NCBI RefSeq assembly: GCF_000619925.1
Contig: NZ_JHVB01000002.1
Coordinates: 1-64,000 of the forward strand
Direction: 5' to 3'
DNA from: Treponema sp. C6A8
GTDB taxonomy: Bacteria > Spirochaetota > Spirochaetia > Treponematales > Treponemataceae
DNA: 64,000 bases
Below, piece after piece: positions 1-6,422 of the stretch. Every line of letters starts with the position of its first letter. The stretch's first letter is position 1. A program made the position numbers and the translations under genes. Under the pieces are notes generated by a model. The model was given only the letters and a program-made list of their open reading frames with translations, did not search any database and was not told the DNA's origin.

Positions 1-149
1 TGTTTCCTTGTTAATACCTGACTGTTTGAATACAGGCATGTTTTAAAATTACTCACTTTTTCTCTCCAAAAATTTTTCAAATAATAACAAATATTAATAA
101 ATTGTTATATATAATATGAGAATTAATAACCAAGGTTACCGGGCTTTAG

Positions 150-330
150 AGCATAGGACTTTGTGCTTTTCTGCAAACCCCAAAGACTTTTAGAGCAAAG
201 GGCTTTCTACTTTGCGGCAAAGCCCTTTCACTTTTAACACCTGGGACTTTCAACTTTGCTCTGAAACTGAAAGCCCTTTGCCATAAAAGGCTTTCGACTT
301 TACCGCAAAGTAGAAAGCCCTTTATGGCCA
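150..330. repeat. Palindrome-rich mosaic of short repeats
   Basis: The first 400 bases hold no convincing gene. Bases 150-330 are built from reiterated pieces such as AAAGCCCTTT, GGCTTTC, ACTTTGC and GCAAAG in both orientations. A 21-base perfect inverted repeat (197-217 against 303-323) encloses further partial copies. The open frame on the minus strand here is probably a by-product of the repeats. Bases 1-149 are A/T-rich and show nothing I can name. A dispersed intergenic repeat is the simplest reading; function unknown. Confidence 0.6.
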
Positions 331-338
331 GATAGTAC

Positions 339-380
339 AAAAAATCCCCGGATTCAGAAGTTTAAATCTGAACCCGGGGA
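339..380 (-). terminator. Rho-independent terminator of the HU-like gene
   Basis: Reading the minus strand, a long near-perfect stem (CCCCGGGTTCAGA paired with TCTGAATCCGGGG around an A/T loop) is followed by six Ts. It lies about 20 bases after the stop of the HU-like gene. Confidence 0.85.
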
Positions 381-401
381 AGGTACCTTAAAATAACTGA
401 C

Positions 402-1103
402 TTATGAAATTACAATTTGTTTCTTGTATTCATAACTTGCTTCATCAACTGTAGGCTTATTACGAATAATAAGCTTATAGCTGCCGGCAGGAATGGAACT
501 TTCTACACGTGCGCAAACTGTGCCACCTGTTATCTGAGTATAGTAAGAAAGACGGTATTCAGTTTCTCCATCAGAAAGGAAAATTCCATGTACTTCATTT
601 TCTGAATCAAACTTAAGAAAGTCCCCTTTAATGCAGATTGTGTCGCCAGCTTTAATAGGACTGTCTGTCTTACCGTCTGCATTTGCCACAGTGTCTATGT
701 AAACACGCGTTTTAATTGCATTTGAAACACGTTCAATAACTGTGTGGCTACTTACATCTTCCGAAAGTTCACGGTAAGGTCTAAAACGCATTCTTACAGC
801 GTGGTTTGTTTCCTTTACATTAGGAAGAAATTCTTCAGCCTTTGATTCTGCAGAACCACCGGCAGCTGCAAAAAAAGTTCCAAAAGGAGTCTGTGCTGCA
901 TATCCTTCTTTTACTTTTTCCATAACAATCTTAAGCATTACATTGAGTGCTGCAAGTGCATCGGCTTCGGTAAGGGTGGTGTTGTACTCTGCCATCTTTT
1001 TTACCAGCTGCTCCTGTGTAAATGTTGCCATGTTCTCACTCATAAACACAAAACCGTTTTTAGCAACTGGGCTTACATTTTCTCTAACAAATACTTTTAA
1101 CAT
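402..1103 (-). CDS. HU-like DNA-binding protein with C-terminal Ig-like domain
   Basis: A 233-residue protein. The N-terminal half (about residues 1-125) resembles the HU/IHF-like DNA-binding domain found as a stand-alone family in Bacteroides and Treponema. The C-terminal half (about 130-233) is a beta-rich domain of the DUF4469 type, with a run like SIPAGSYKLIIRN near its end. The start is supported by AAGGAG about 7 bases upstream; an internal Met at residue 22 is less likely. It is transcribed away from the lysis-like cassette and the two share a 250-base control region with paired dyads. In Bacteroidetes comparable HU-like genes sit beside a muramidase or amidase gene, so the pairing with an NlpC/P60 gene here is notable. 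Its role is inferred to be DNA binding or architectural; the target is unknown. Confidence 0.75.
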   Translation of the reverse strand: MLKVFVRENVSPVAKNGFVFMSENMATFTQEQLVKKMAEYNTTLTEADALAALNVMLKIVMEKVKEGYAAQTPFGTFFAAAGGSAESKAEEFLPNVKETNHAVRMRFRPYRELSEDVSSHTVIERVSNAIKTRVYIDTVANADGKTDSPIKAGDTICIKGDFLKFDSENEVHGIFLSDGETEYRLSYYTQITGGTVCARVESSIPAGSYKLIIRNKPTVDEASYEYKKQIVIS

Positions 1104-1243
1104 AATAAGTTCTCCTTGCGGTAATGCATAAGCCTGCGCGCCGGACTCTGCACTACCCTTTTAATTTAATTTCAGCTCTGCCGGATTCAACGCTCCGTCT
1201 GCAAAACTGTTGTCATCAATATATTGCACTTAAACCTGCCCGT

Positions 1244-1288
1244 GCGTGGTGAAATTTCACCCAGTGGCATGGTGATTTTTCACCACGC
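1244..1288. promoter_or_regulatory. Paired operator-like dyads between divergent genes
   Basis: GGTGAAATTTCACC at 1248-1261 is a perfect palindrome. GGTGATTTTTCACC at 1271-1284 repeats it with one change, 23 bases centre to centre. The outer arms GCGTGGTGAAA (1244-1254) and TTTCACCACGC (1278-1288) also pair with each other. They lie upstream of the rightward cassette and could be a tandem operator or, if transcribed, an attenuating hairpin. Confidence 0.55.
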
Positions 1289-1355
1289 AGAAGGGTTTCT
1301 TCTTTTTTTATTATTAAACGCACATACAACGTCTAAAAACAAGGAGGTACAGAGT

Positions 1356-1571
1356 ATGGAAAAAGAAGATGAACTTTTGTTTGCAATGAACACAAGGCTT
1401 ACAAGAGTAGAAAGCGGGCAGGAAAAGGTTATAGAACGCCTTACCAGCATTGAAAAGGAATTAAAGGAAGCACCGGCGCAGAAGAGAGCAACGGTACTTG
1501 CATGTATTTCTATTGCGGTGGGACTGGAAAAACTTATTCCGCTTGTTTTAAGGGGGCTTAGCTTATGTTAA
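1356..1571 (+). CDS. XhlA-like small coiled-coil membrane protein
   Basis: A 71-residue protein, first in the cassette. A heptad-like charged helix (about residues 8-42, with MNTRLTRVESGQEKVIERL) is followed by a single hydrophobic segment at the C-terminus (about 48-70). Coiled coil then terminal membrane helix is the architecture of the phage/PBSX XhlA lysis accessory family. The start is set by AAGGAGG at 1341-1347, 8 bases before the ATG; longer upstream readings run through the palindromic control region and are rejected. Its stop overlaps the start of the next gene by 7 bases, indicating translational coupling. Sequence similarity to XhlA itself is too weak to claim homology; the assignment rests on architecture and context. 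Confidence 0.6.
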   Translation: MEKEDELLFAMNTRLTRVESGQEKVIERLTSIEKELKEAPAQKRATVLACISIAVGLEKLIPLVLRGLSLC

Positions 1572-1984
1572 GAACTGTTAATGAAAAAGAAACACGTTTT
1601 ATAGATGCTCTTCTTACTTATGAAGGCTGCAAATATAAGCTTGGTAAAAGTGACAGGTTCGAAAGTGACTGTTCAGGTTCTGTGTGCGGAGCTCTTTCTT
1701 ATGCTTATAACTGCAATATTCGGGTAACCGCAAATGAACTTTTAAAAAAGTATTTTACAAAAGCATACAGCCCCTTTACTGGCGGCATTCACGCAGCTTT
1801 TTTTCTTAATAAGAGCGGTAAGGCTGTTCATATTGCCGGCGGGCTTTATGGAAAGCTTTTTATGAATGTTTCCAGCATAGAAGTAGAAAAACGCGGTCAT
1901 GTTCGTAATTTAGTAGAGCTAAGTGCCATGTACCCAGACTATAAGCTTGTTTTAAGAAGCCTTAATAAGGGGGTTCTTGAATGA
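1565..1984 (+). CDS. NlpC/P60-like cell wall hydrolase (endolysin-like)
   Basis: A 139-residue protein without a signal peptide, typical of a holin-dependent endolysin. SDCSGSV places the expected catalytic Cys at residue 36, and AVHIAGG places the His at residue 89, matching the order of the NlpC/P60 papain-like fold that cleaves peptidoglycan stem peptides. It overlaps the upstream coiled-coil gene and its stop overlaps the next small membrane gene by 4 bases. The third polar residue of the triad is not obvious. Lack of an export signal plus small membrane neighbours fits a lysis cassette better than a housekeeping hydrolase. Confidence 0.65.
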   Translation: MLRTVNEKETRFIDALLTYEGCKYKLGKSDRFESDCSGSVCGALSYAYNCNIRVTANELLKKYFTKAYSPFTGGIHAAFFLNKSGKAVHIAGGLYGKLFMNVSSIEVEKRGHVRNLVELSAMYPDYKLVLRSLNKGVLE

Positions 1985-2175
1985 AAATGAAACATGTTTC
2001 TAATACGGCTTCTGCCCTAGCCCTTATTCTAGTTCTTGCAACTTATGTACTTAATGCAGCAGGGGTTTGTAATGTCTGTATGGAAGAAGCTTTTAGAACT
2101 GCCCTCTTTATTAAAGGCTCTTTTGTACAAATAGATGTTTCCTGCTGGATAAACGCATTTAAGGGGCGGCTATGA
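1981..2175 (+). CDS. Small membrane protein, possible holin
   Basis: A 64-residue protein with one clear hydrophobic segment (about residues 10-30) and a weaker one near 40-55. It overlaps the hydrolase stop and its own stop overlaps the next gene (ATGA-type junctions), so it is translated with the cassette. Size, membrane segment and position immediately after an endolysin-like gene fit a holin, but holins are too diverse for a family call. I recognise no specific homologue. Confidence 0.5.
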   Translation: MKMKHVSNTASALALILVLATYVLNAAGVCNVCMEEAFRTALFIKGSFVQIDVSCWINAFKGRL

Positions 2176-2426
2176 ATATAAAAAGTTTTATTAAAAAAGC
2201 AGCCTTTCCACTTGGGCTAATTTCAGGCTTTATATTATGCCTGCTAAAAACAAAAAAGGAGAAGTTTAATAATGAAAACAAAAAGAATTCTTATATGCCT
2301 TGTGCTGTTCCAGACTCTGCTACCGTTAATGAATGCTCAAAGCTTACAGAGCAGTACAGAAAAGATGCCGAACAAATCTACTCAAAAGCTTTGGACAGAC
2401 ACAGAAGTTCAGAAGCTTGTAAATGA
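2172..2426 (+). CDS. Small membrane-anchored protein, possible i-spanin (Rz-like)
   Basis: An 84-residue protein with an N-terminal membrane anchor (about residues 10-26, AAFPLGLISGFILCLL) followed by a charged stretch (KTKKEKFNNENKK) and a mostly hydrophilic tail (TEQYRKDAEQIYSKALDRH). This is the layout of an inner-membrane spanin: short cytosolic N-terminus, one anchor and a periplasmic helix. Another gene starts inside it in a different frame, again as in Rz/Rz1 pairs. The tail is shorter than a typical Rz, so the call is by architecture and context only. Confidence 0.45.
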   Translation: MNIKSFIKKAAFPLGLISGFILCLLKTKKEKFNNENKKNSYMPCAVPDSATVNECSKLTEQYRKDAEQIYSKALDRHRSSEACK

Positions 2427-2628
2427 ACTTAACGCTCTTTCAGAAAACTACATTCAAAAAGCTTTCTTTGACGGCTGGAATTGTGGTTATAAAGAAGGCT
2501 TAATTAATGGTAAAAACTTTTATTCTGAAAACCCGCCTTTAAGATTAAAGGCAAAGTATTTTGGACTGGGATTTTGCGGTGGAGCTTTTACAGGGGCAGC
2601 AGGTCTTCTTTTCAAGTTACGGCTGTAA
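2272..2628 (+). CDS. Exported protein nested out of frame in the preceding gene, possible o-spanin partner
   Basis: A 118-residue protein starting 100 bases inside the previous gene in another frame. AAAGGAGAAG just upstream of its ATG supports independent initiation. It has a signal-peptide-like N-terminus (about residues 1-22, ending near NAQS), a charged middle and a glycine-rich hydrophobic C-terminus (about 98-118). It has no convincing lipobox, unlike classical Rz1. Nested coding with a membrane-anchored partner beside an endolysin-like gene is the hallmark of spanin pairs, but the C-terminal hydrophobic segment is atypical. Its end overlaps the convergent lipoprotein gene by 12 bases. 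Confidence 0.45.
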   Translation: MKTKRILICLVLFQTLLPLMNAQSLQSSTEKMPNKSTQKLWTDTEVQKLVNELNALSENYIQKAFFDGWNCGYKEGLINGKNFYSENPPLRLKAKYFGLGFCGGAFTGAAGLLFKLRL

Positions 2629-3069
2629 ACAGCTAAACATATACCTTCCAAAAGGGTCATTCCATTCAGAGTCATCTTCATATACTATGCAGCTTACATA
2701 AAAATATTCAAACAAAATAGATGGCTCTGAACCTTCATTAAAAGCTTCATTCAAACATATAAAATCTTCTATATAATTATTTGCTTCTACAAAAACATTT
2801 ATTGTAAATTCAAAATTGTATTCCTTGTCTTCTGTGTCATTTTCTTCTTCCTGATTACAAAAGAATACTATAGTTAAGCTCTTTACATTCTTTTGGGAAT
2901 TATTATAAAAGCTGTATTCAATTTTTGTTTCTTCAGAATTAAAGGAAGTTTCTGTATTTGTGTACAATTTTAATTTATATGGAAGTATATCATTTTTTTC
3001 TGCTTCTTTCAGAAGAGTGCAAGACTGCATACAAATTAGAAACAGGAATATTAAACTCTTTGCTTTCAT
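2617..3069 (-). CDS. Predicted lipoprotein of unknown function
   Basis: A 150-residue protein with a lipoprotein-type signal: a Lys-containing start, a hydrophobic core and a lipobox-like CMQSC placing the lipidated Cys at residue 17. The mature part is acidic and beta-rich (alternating aromatic and hydrophobic residues), possibly an Ig-like fold. I recognise no family. It is the second gene of a short leftward pair with the 94-residue gene upstream (2-base gap) and ends head-on against the lysis-like cassette. Confidence 0.6.
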   Translation of the reverse strand: MKAKSLIFLFLICMQSCTLLKEAEKNDILPYKLKLYTNTETSFNSEETKIEYSFYNNSQKNVKSLTIVFFCNQEEENDTEDKEYNFEFTINVFVEANNYIEDFICLNEAFNEGSEPSILFEYFYVSCIVYEDDSEWNDPFGRYMFSCLQP

Positions 3070-3071
3070 TT

Positions 3072-3356
3072 TTAATTTTCCTCACGATTTTGTTTTGCAA
3101 GCAGTTCTTTAATCTGCTTTCTAAAACCTTTCTTAAAATAGACATGTGGCACGTGCTTAAAATGAGCAGGACAGTTTTTCTGACTTTTTACATAATCAAT
3201 GTAGTTAGTAAAAGCATTTGTAATGTTTTCTTTTAAGGTTTTATTTTCTACATCTTCTACTAAAAATATAATTTTTGCCCCATTCTGCTTTATTACACAG
3301 ACTCCTTTATAAAGGCTGTAGGCTTTTGCAAGCATAAACTTATAGTTACCTTTCAT
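3072..3356 (-). CDS. Small protein of unknown function with an Rpn-type promoter block
   Basis: A 94-residue basic protein without signal peptide or membrane segment; I recognise no family. The sequence has a short beta-rich start, a helical middle (NITNAFTNYIDYVKSQ) and a basic C-terminus (KKGFRKQIKELLAKQNREEN). It is followed after 2 bases by the lipoprotein gene, so the two are probably co-transcribed. Its upstream region carries the promoter-like block otherwise seen before the two Rpn-family genes at the other end of the window, suggesting shared control or a promoter left behind by an Rpn gene. Confidence 0.5.
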   Translation of the reverse strand: MKGNYKFMLAKAYSLYKGVCVIKQNGAKIIFLVEDVENKTLKENITNAFTNYIDYVKSQKNCPAHFKHVPHVYFKKGFRKQIKELLAKQNREEN

Positions 3357-3371
3357 TCAAAACCTCGTACC

Positions 3372-3406
3372 TATATACTTTCCAAGACAATGAAGTTTTG
3401 ACAAAA
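3372..3406 (-). promoter_or_regulatory. Rpn-type promoter block upstream of the 94-residue gene
   Basis: On the minus strand TTTTTGTCAAAA is followed, 21 bases after TTGTCA, by TATATA, with TCTTGGAAAG between them. The same arrangement and much of the same sequence occur upstream of the Rpn gene near 59.65 kb and the broken Rpn gene near 63.88 kb. Confidence 0.55.
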
Positions 3407-3482
3407 ATTCTGAAAAATATTTTAAATTTTTTGGAGATTTTTTTGCTTTTTACTATACAAAGAGCCGAGTTTCTATTTTTAT

Positions 3483-3511
3483 TTGCCCTGACGTTACTTT
3501 TTCAGTATAAT
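3483..3511 (+). promoter_or_regulatory. Promoter of the leader ORF-corA unit
   Basis: TTGCCC and a perfect TATAAT are separated by 17 bases. The transcript would carry the short leader ORF and then corA. Confidence 0.55.
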
Positions 3512-3545
3512 AATAGAAACTATTCTTACAAAAGGAGGCATGATT

Positions 3546-3620
3546 ATGGACGGTGGAAGCTCCAGTTATCCCATATTTTTCTTAATTACAAATCAGTGCC
3601 TTCAGGAAAATTTTTCTTAG
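3546..3620 (+). CDS. Candidate 24-codon leader peptide upstream of corA
   Basis: A short ORF beginning MDGGSSSYPIFF and ending ENFS, preceded at 7 bases by a strong AAAGGAGG. An in-frame ATG 6 bases earlier is too close to that site. It ends 54 bases before corA and lies on the same predicted transcript. The intervening region contains the corA ribosome binding site. Salmonella corA and mgtA are known to be controlled by translation of leader ORFs that sense Mg or proline status; a similar role here is inference from position and the strong ribosome site. It could instead be the stub of a lost membrane protein gene. Confidence 0.45.
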   Translation: MDGGSSSYPIFFLITNQCLQENFS

Positions 3621-3674
3621 CAGCTAGTCTTTATTTCCTCAGGGCAAAATCAAAAGTCAAAAAGAGGAAAAATT

Positions 3675-4700
3675 ATGATTACATATTGGCAGCAGGAAAA
3701 CGGTCGCTTTTTAAAGGTAAAGAAAGACGAAATTCAAAAGTCTAAACCGCTCTGGATAGACGCCCGCAACGTTAACAGCGACGAAGCCGATGTACTTCAG
3801 CAGGAATACGAAATTGAACAGGATCACATTCTGGATATTTTAGACCCGGATGAGCTTTCTCGTATAGAAGAAGGCGAATCTGGCTATATCCTTACCATTG
3901 TACGTGTACCGGTTTATGACCCGGCAGCAGAAACTCCATATTTTACAGTGCCGGTTGGTATTATCATTAAAGGAAAGACTATCATCACCCTTTGCTGGAC
4001 AGACAGCGAAGTTCTTAAAGACTTTGGGGCAAACCGCGTGCGTAACGTACGCCTTACAGACTTTCCTTCTTTTATTGCCCAGATTCTGAACCGCGCTAAC
4101 TTGAACTTCCTTCGTTATCTTAAGGAAATAAATCGCCGTTCTACAGGCATTCAGAATGAAATGAAGCTGGAAATTGAAAACCGTGAGATTATGCAGATGA
4201 TGAGTTTGGAAAAGTCTCTGGTTTACTTTACAACTTCGCTTAAAAGTAATTCGCTTCTTTTGCAGAAAATGCGCAACACACGCCTTATTAAGTTTGATGA
4301 AGAAGACCTGGACTTTGTAGAAGGCGTTATGATTGATAACAAGCAGGCTATTGAAATGGCAGACACATATTCAAGCATTATGTTTAACGTAATGAATACT
4401 TATGACTCTATCATTTCCAACAACCTGAATAACGTTATGAAAAAACTTGCCATCATCAATATTGTTATGATGTCTCCAACATTCGTAACAAGTTATTTTG
4501 GTATGAACGTAAAGCTGCCTTTTGACCACCTGGCAGGCTATATTCCTATTGTATACATTACTATCTGCTGTATTATTTCTGTTGTTCTTACAATTCTTGC
4601 CCTTAACGTAAACAAGGAGTCTGTAAGAAACCTGAGGGCCCGCCGCAAGCTGCAGAAAAAACAGCGTAAGAGTAATTCCAAAGCAAGAAAGAACCGCTAA
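3675..4700 (+). CDS. corA: CorA family magnesium/cobalt transporter
   Basis: A 341-residue member of the CorA/Mrs2 2-TM family, a homopentameric Mg/Co channel in the inner membrane. The N-terminal two thirds form the cytosolic alpha/beta domain and the long stalk helix. Two C-terminal membrane helices (about residues 258-275 and 288-310) flank the signature YFGMN, with GMN at 276-278 forming the selectivity filter. The C-terminal tail is very basic, as usual for the family. The start is preceded by AGAGGAAA. A strong promoter and a short leader ORF lie upstream, suggesting translational or attenuation control. Family assignment is firm; ion preference is not determined by sequence. Confidence 0.93.
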   Translation: MITYWQQENGRFLKVKKDEIQKSKPLWIDARNVNSDEADVLQQEYEIEQDHILDILDPDELSRIEEGESGYILTIVRVPVYDPAAETPYFTVPVGIIIKGKTIITLCWTDSEVLKDFGANRVRNVRLTDFPSFIAQILNRANLNFLRYLKEINRRSTGIQNEMKLEIENREIMQMMSLEKSLVYFTTSLKSNSLLLQKMRNTRLIKFDEEDLDFVEGVMIDNKQAIEMADTYSSIMFNVMNTYDSIISNNLNNVMKKLAIINIVMMSPTFVTSYFGMNVKLPFDHLAGYIPIVYITICCIISVVLTILALNVNKESVRNLRARRKLQKKQRKSNSKARKNR

Positions 4701-4760
4701 TTCTGTAACTTTTTTACATCTATTCATTTTAAATAAAAGGTTATAGAATGGTTAAAAAGT

Positions 4761-5702
4761 ATGAAAAAAACTATCTGTTTTATAACGCTGATTTTATGCG
4801 CTTCTTTCTTCTTTGCCTTTACACCTATCAGCCTTGTAACATTTAAAAGTGGTCTCTCTTTTATTCAAGGGCAGAATACTCAGTCTACTCTTGCAGTTCG
4901 TGATTTAAAACCTTTTTCCATTAATAAATTTGAAACAACCTACGGCCTCTGGTATGAAATTCGTACTAAGGCAGAAATTTTAGGATATAACTTTGAAAAT
5001 CCCGGTCAGCCGGGCTCTCTTGGCCGCCGCGCCGCCATACCAAATGAAGAAAATGCCAGTCAGCCTGTTACTATGATCAGCTGGTATGATGCTATTGTCT
5101 GGTGCAATGCCCTTAGTGAGATTCAGGGCCGTACCCCCTGCTACCAGTACAAGGGTCAGATTATCCGCGATTCAAGCGATACTGCCACCTGTGACCTGGC
5201 AGAATGCCTTTGGGAAAAAGACGGATTCCGCCTGCCTAGTGAAGCAGAATGGGAATATGCTGCCAGAAGAACTCCTGCTGGCTTTCAGGACGGGGATACT
5301 ATAAGCGGAACTGTCTTAGCAAAAGAAGAAAATCCTGATGAAGGACTTTTATATTCATGGACTTCTGAAAATGCAGATGCTACCCACACTGTTGGAACAG
5401 CGGGGCTTCCTTTTGACCCGGAAAATATAAGCGAACCCGCTACCGGAAATGCCAATAATGCAGGGCTTTATGATATGTGCGGAAACGTGCTGGAATTCTG
5501 CTGGGACTGGTTCGGACCTTACAATCAGGATGAATTATACGGGGCAAAAAGGGGCTATGAGCGTGTTAGCCGGGGCGGAAGTTATTCTGAATACACTATG
5601 TTTAACTTTTGCGGAGACCGCTATAGCTTTGACCCTAACGAATGTTACGACTACTTTGGTTTCCGCATTGCCTGCACGGTAAAGGAACCCGCTAAGTTAT
5701 AA
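4761..5702 (+). CDS. Exported SUMF1/FGE-fold protein
   Basis: A 313-residue protein with a signal peptide (about residues 1-20, MKKTICFITLILCASFFFAF) followed by a formylglycine-generating-enzyme-like (SUMF1) domain. Typical blocks are visible: PVTMISWYDAIVWCNALS, RLPSEAEWEYAAR, GLYDMCGNVLEFCWDW, RVSRGGSY and a C-terminal GFRIA. The oxidase Cys pair of true FGEs is not evident and no sulfatase lies nearby, so it is more likely a structural or binding member of the fold. Such exported SUMF1 proteins are numerous in treponemes. It follows corA with a 60-base gap and is convergent with the phosphoesterase, the stops abutting. Confidence 0.8.
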   Translation: MKKTICFITLILCASFFFAFTPISLVTFKSGLSFIQGQNTQSTLAVRDLKPFSINKFETTYGLWYEIRTKAEILGYNFENPGQPGSLGRRAAIPNEENASQPVTMISWYDAIVWCNALSEIQGRTPCYQYKGQIIRDSSDTATCDLAECLWEKDGFRLPSEAEWEYAARRTPAGFQDGDTISGTVLAKEENPDEGLLYSWTSENADATHTVGTAGLPFDPENISEPATGNANNAGLYDMCGNVLEFCWDWFGPYNQDELYGAKRGYERVSRGGSYSEYTMFNFCGDRYSFDPNECYDYFGFRIACTVKEPAKL

Positions 5703-6392
5703 TTAAAGACTGCACAAGTCTGTTTTACTTACCTTCCAGCCATCGCCGGCTTTTTCTACTTCCAGCCAGGCGTAATTGCCTTCCTGTAACGGGCCCGGGT
5801 TAATTACAACTGTATCACCAATTTTATCTACAGCCTTTCCTTCGTGAATATGGCCGCATACTACTGCAAGCGGCTGATTTTCCTTAATAAAGTCTGTGAA
5901 CATCTGGCTTCCGGCGTGGAGCTCTGCATTTACTGCGTCACACTTTGTATTTTTTGGAGGGTTGTGGCTTATTAAAATAAGGCTCTTCCAAAGGCTCTGG
6001 TCTCCTGTCTGTTCAACAGAATTCTTTACGATATTAAAGTCTGAAAGGATTTCTGCTTCTTCGCGTTCGTTGGCAGTTTTTCCTGTAAAATAAGTTCCGC
6101 CGCCGCTTCCTGCAAAGGCAAGTCCTTCATGGAAAACTAAAGTTTTTTCTACACAGATATCCTGATCTTCAAGCTCTTCTATGAATTCAGGCTCATCGCA
6201 GTTTCCAAGAACTGCAAAAATTGTATCATGCCTGGTGCAAAGGGTATTCAAGGCTTCTTTACCGGTTTCCGGCTTAAAGCATTCTGCAAAGTCGCCTGCA
6301 AAAATTACTGCATCTGCCTGGGCAAATTCTTTGTCCAGTTTTCCCAGGTTTTCATTATTTGCGTGTAAATCACTTAAAACTAAAATCTTCAT
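5703..6392 (-). CDS. Calcineurin-like metallophosphoesterase
   Basis: A 229-residue member of the calcineurin-like phosphoesterase superfamily (YfcE/MJ0936-like size). The metal-binding motifs appear in order: LSDLHANN (D8, H10), FAGDFAE, LGNCDEPE (GNxD/E), SHNPP and CGHIHEG. These coordinate a dinuclear metal centre for phosphodiester or phosphomonoester hydrolysis. There is no signal peptide, so it is cytosolic. The ribosome site is a modest AAGG. It lies 30 bases after the GGDEF gene on the same strand and may be co-transcribed, but there is no evidence that it acts on cyclic dinucleotides. Confidence 0.85.
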   Translation of the reverse strand: MKILVLSDLHANNENLGKLDKEFAQADAVIFAGDFAECFKPETGKEALNTLCTRHDTIFAVLGNCDEPEFIEELEDQDICVEKTLVFHEGLAFAGSGGGTYFTGKTANEREEAEILSDFNIVKNSVEQTGDQSLWKSLILISHNPPKNTKCDAVNAELHAGSQMFTDFIKENQPLAVVCGHIHEGKAVDKIGDTVVINPGPLQEGNYAWLEVEKAGDGWKVSKTDLCSL

Positions 6393-6422
6393 TTTTATAT
6401 TCCTTATACTGTTTTATTTATA

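Noticed and set aside
146-340. Minus-strand 64-codon frame in the palindromic block
   Set aside because: It is explained by the inverted repeats and has no ribosome site.
402-2628. A prophage at the left end
   Set aside because: Only lysis-type genes are visible; no integrase, terminase, capsid or tail genes and no attachment-site duplication.
3398-3745. Plus-strand 115-codon frame ahead of corA
   Set aside because: It starts in the A/T-rich control region, runs into corA in another frame and has no ribosome site.
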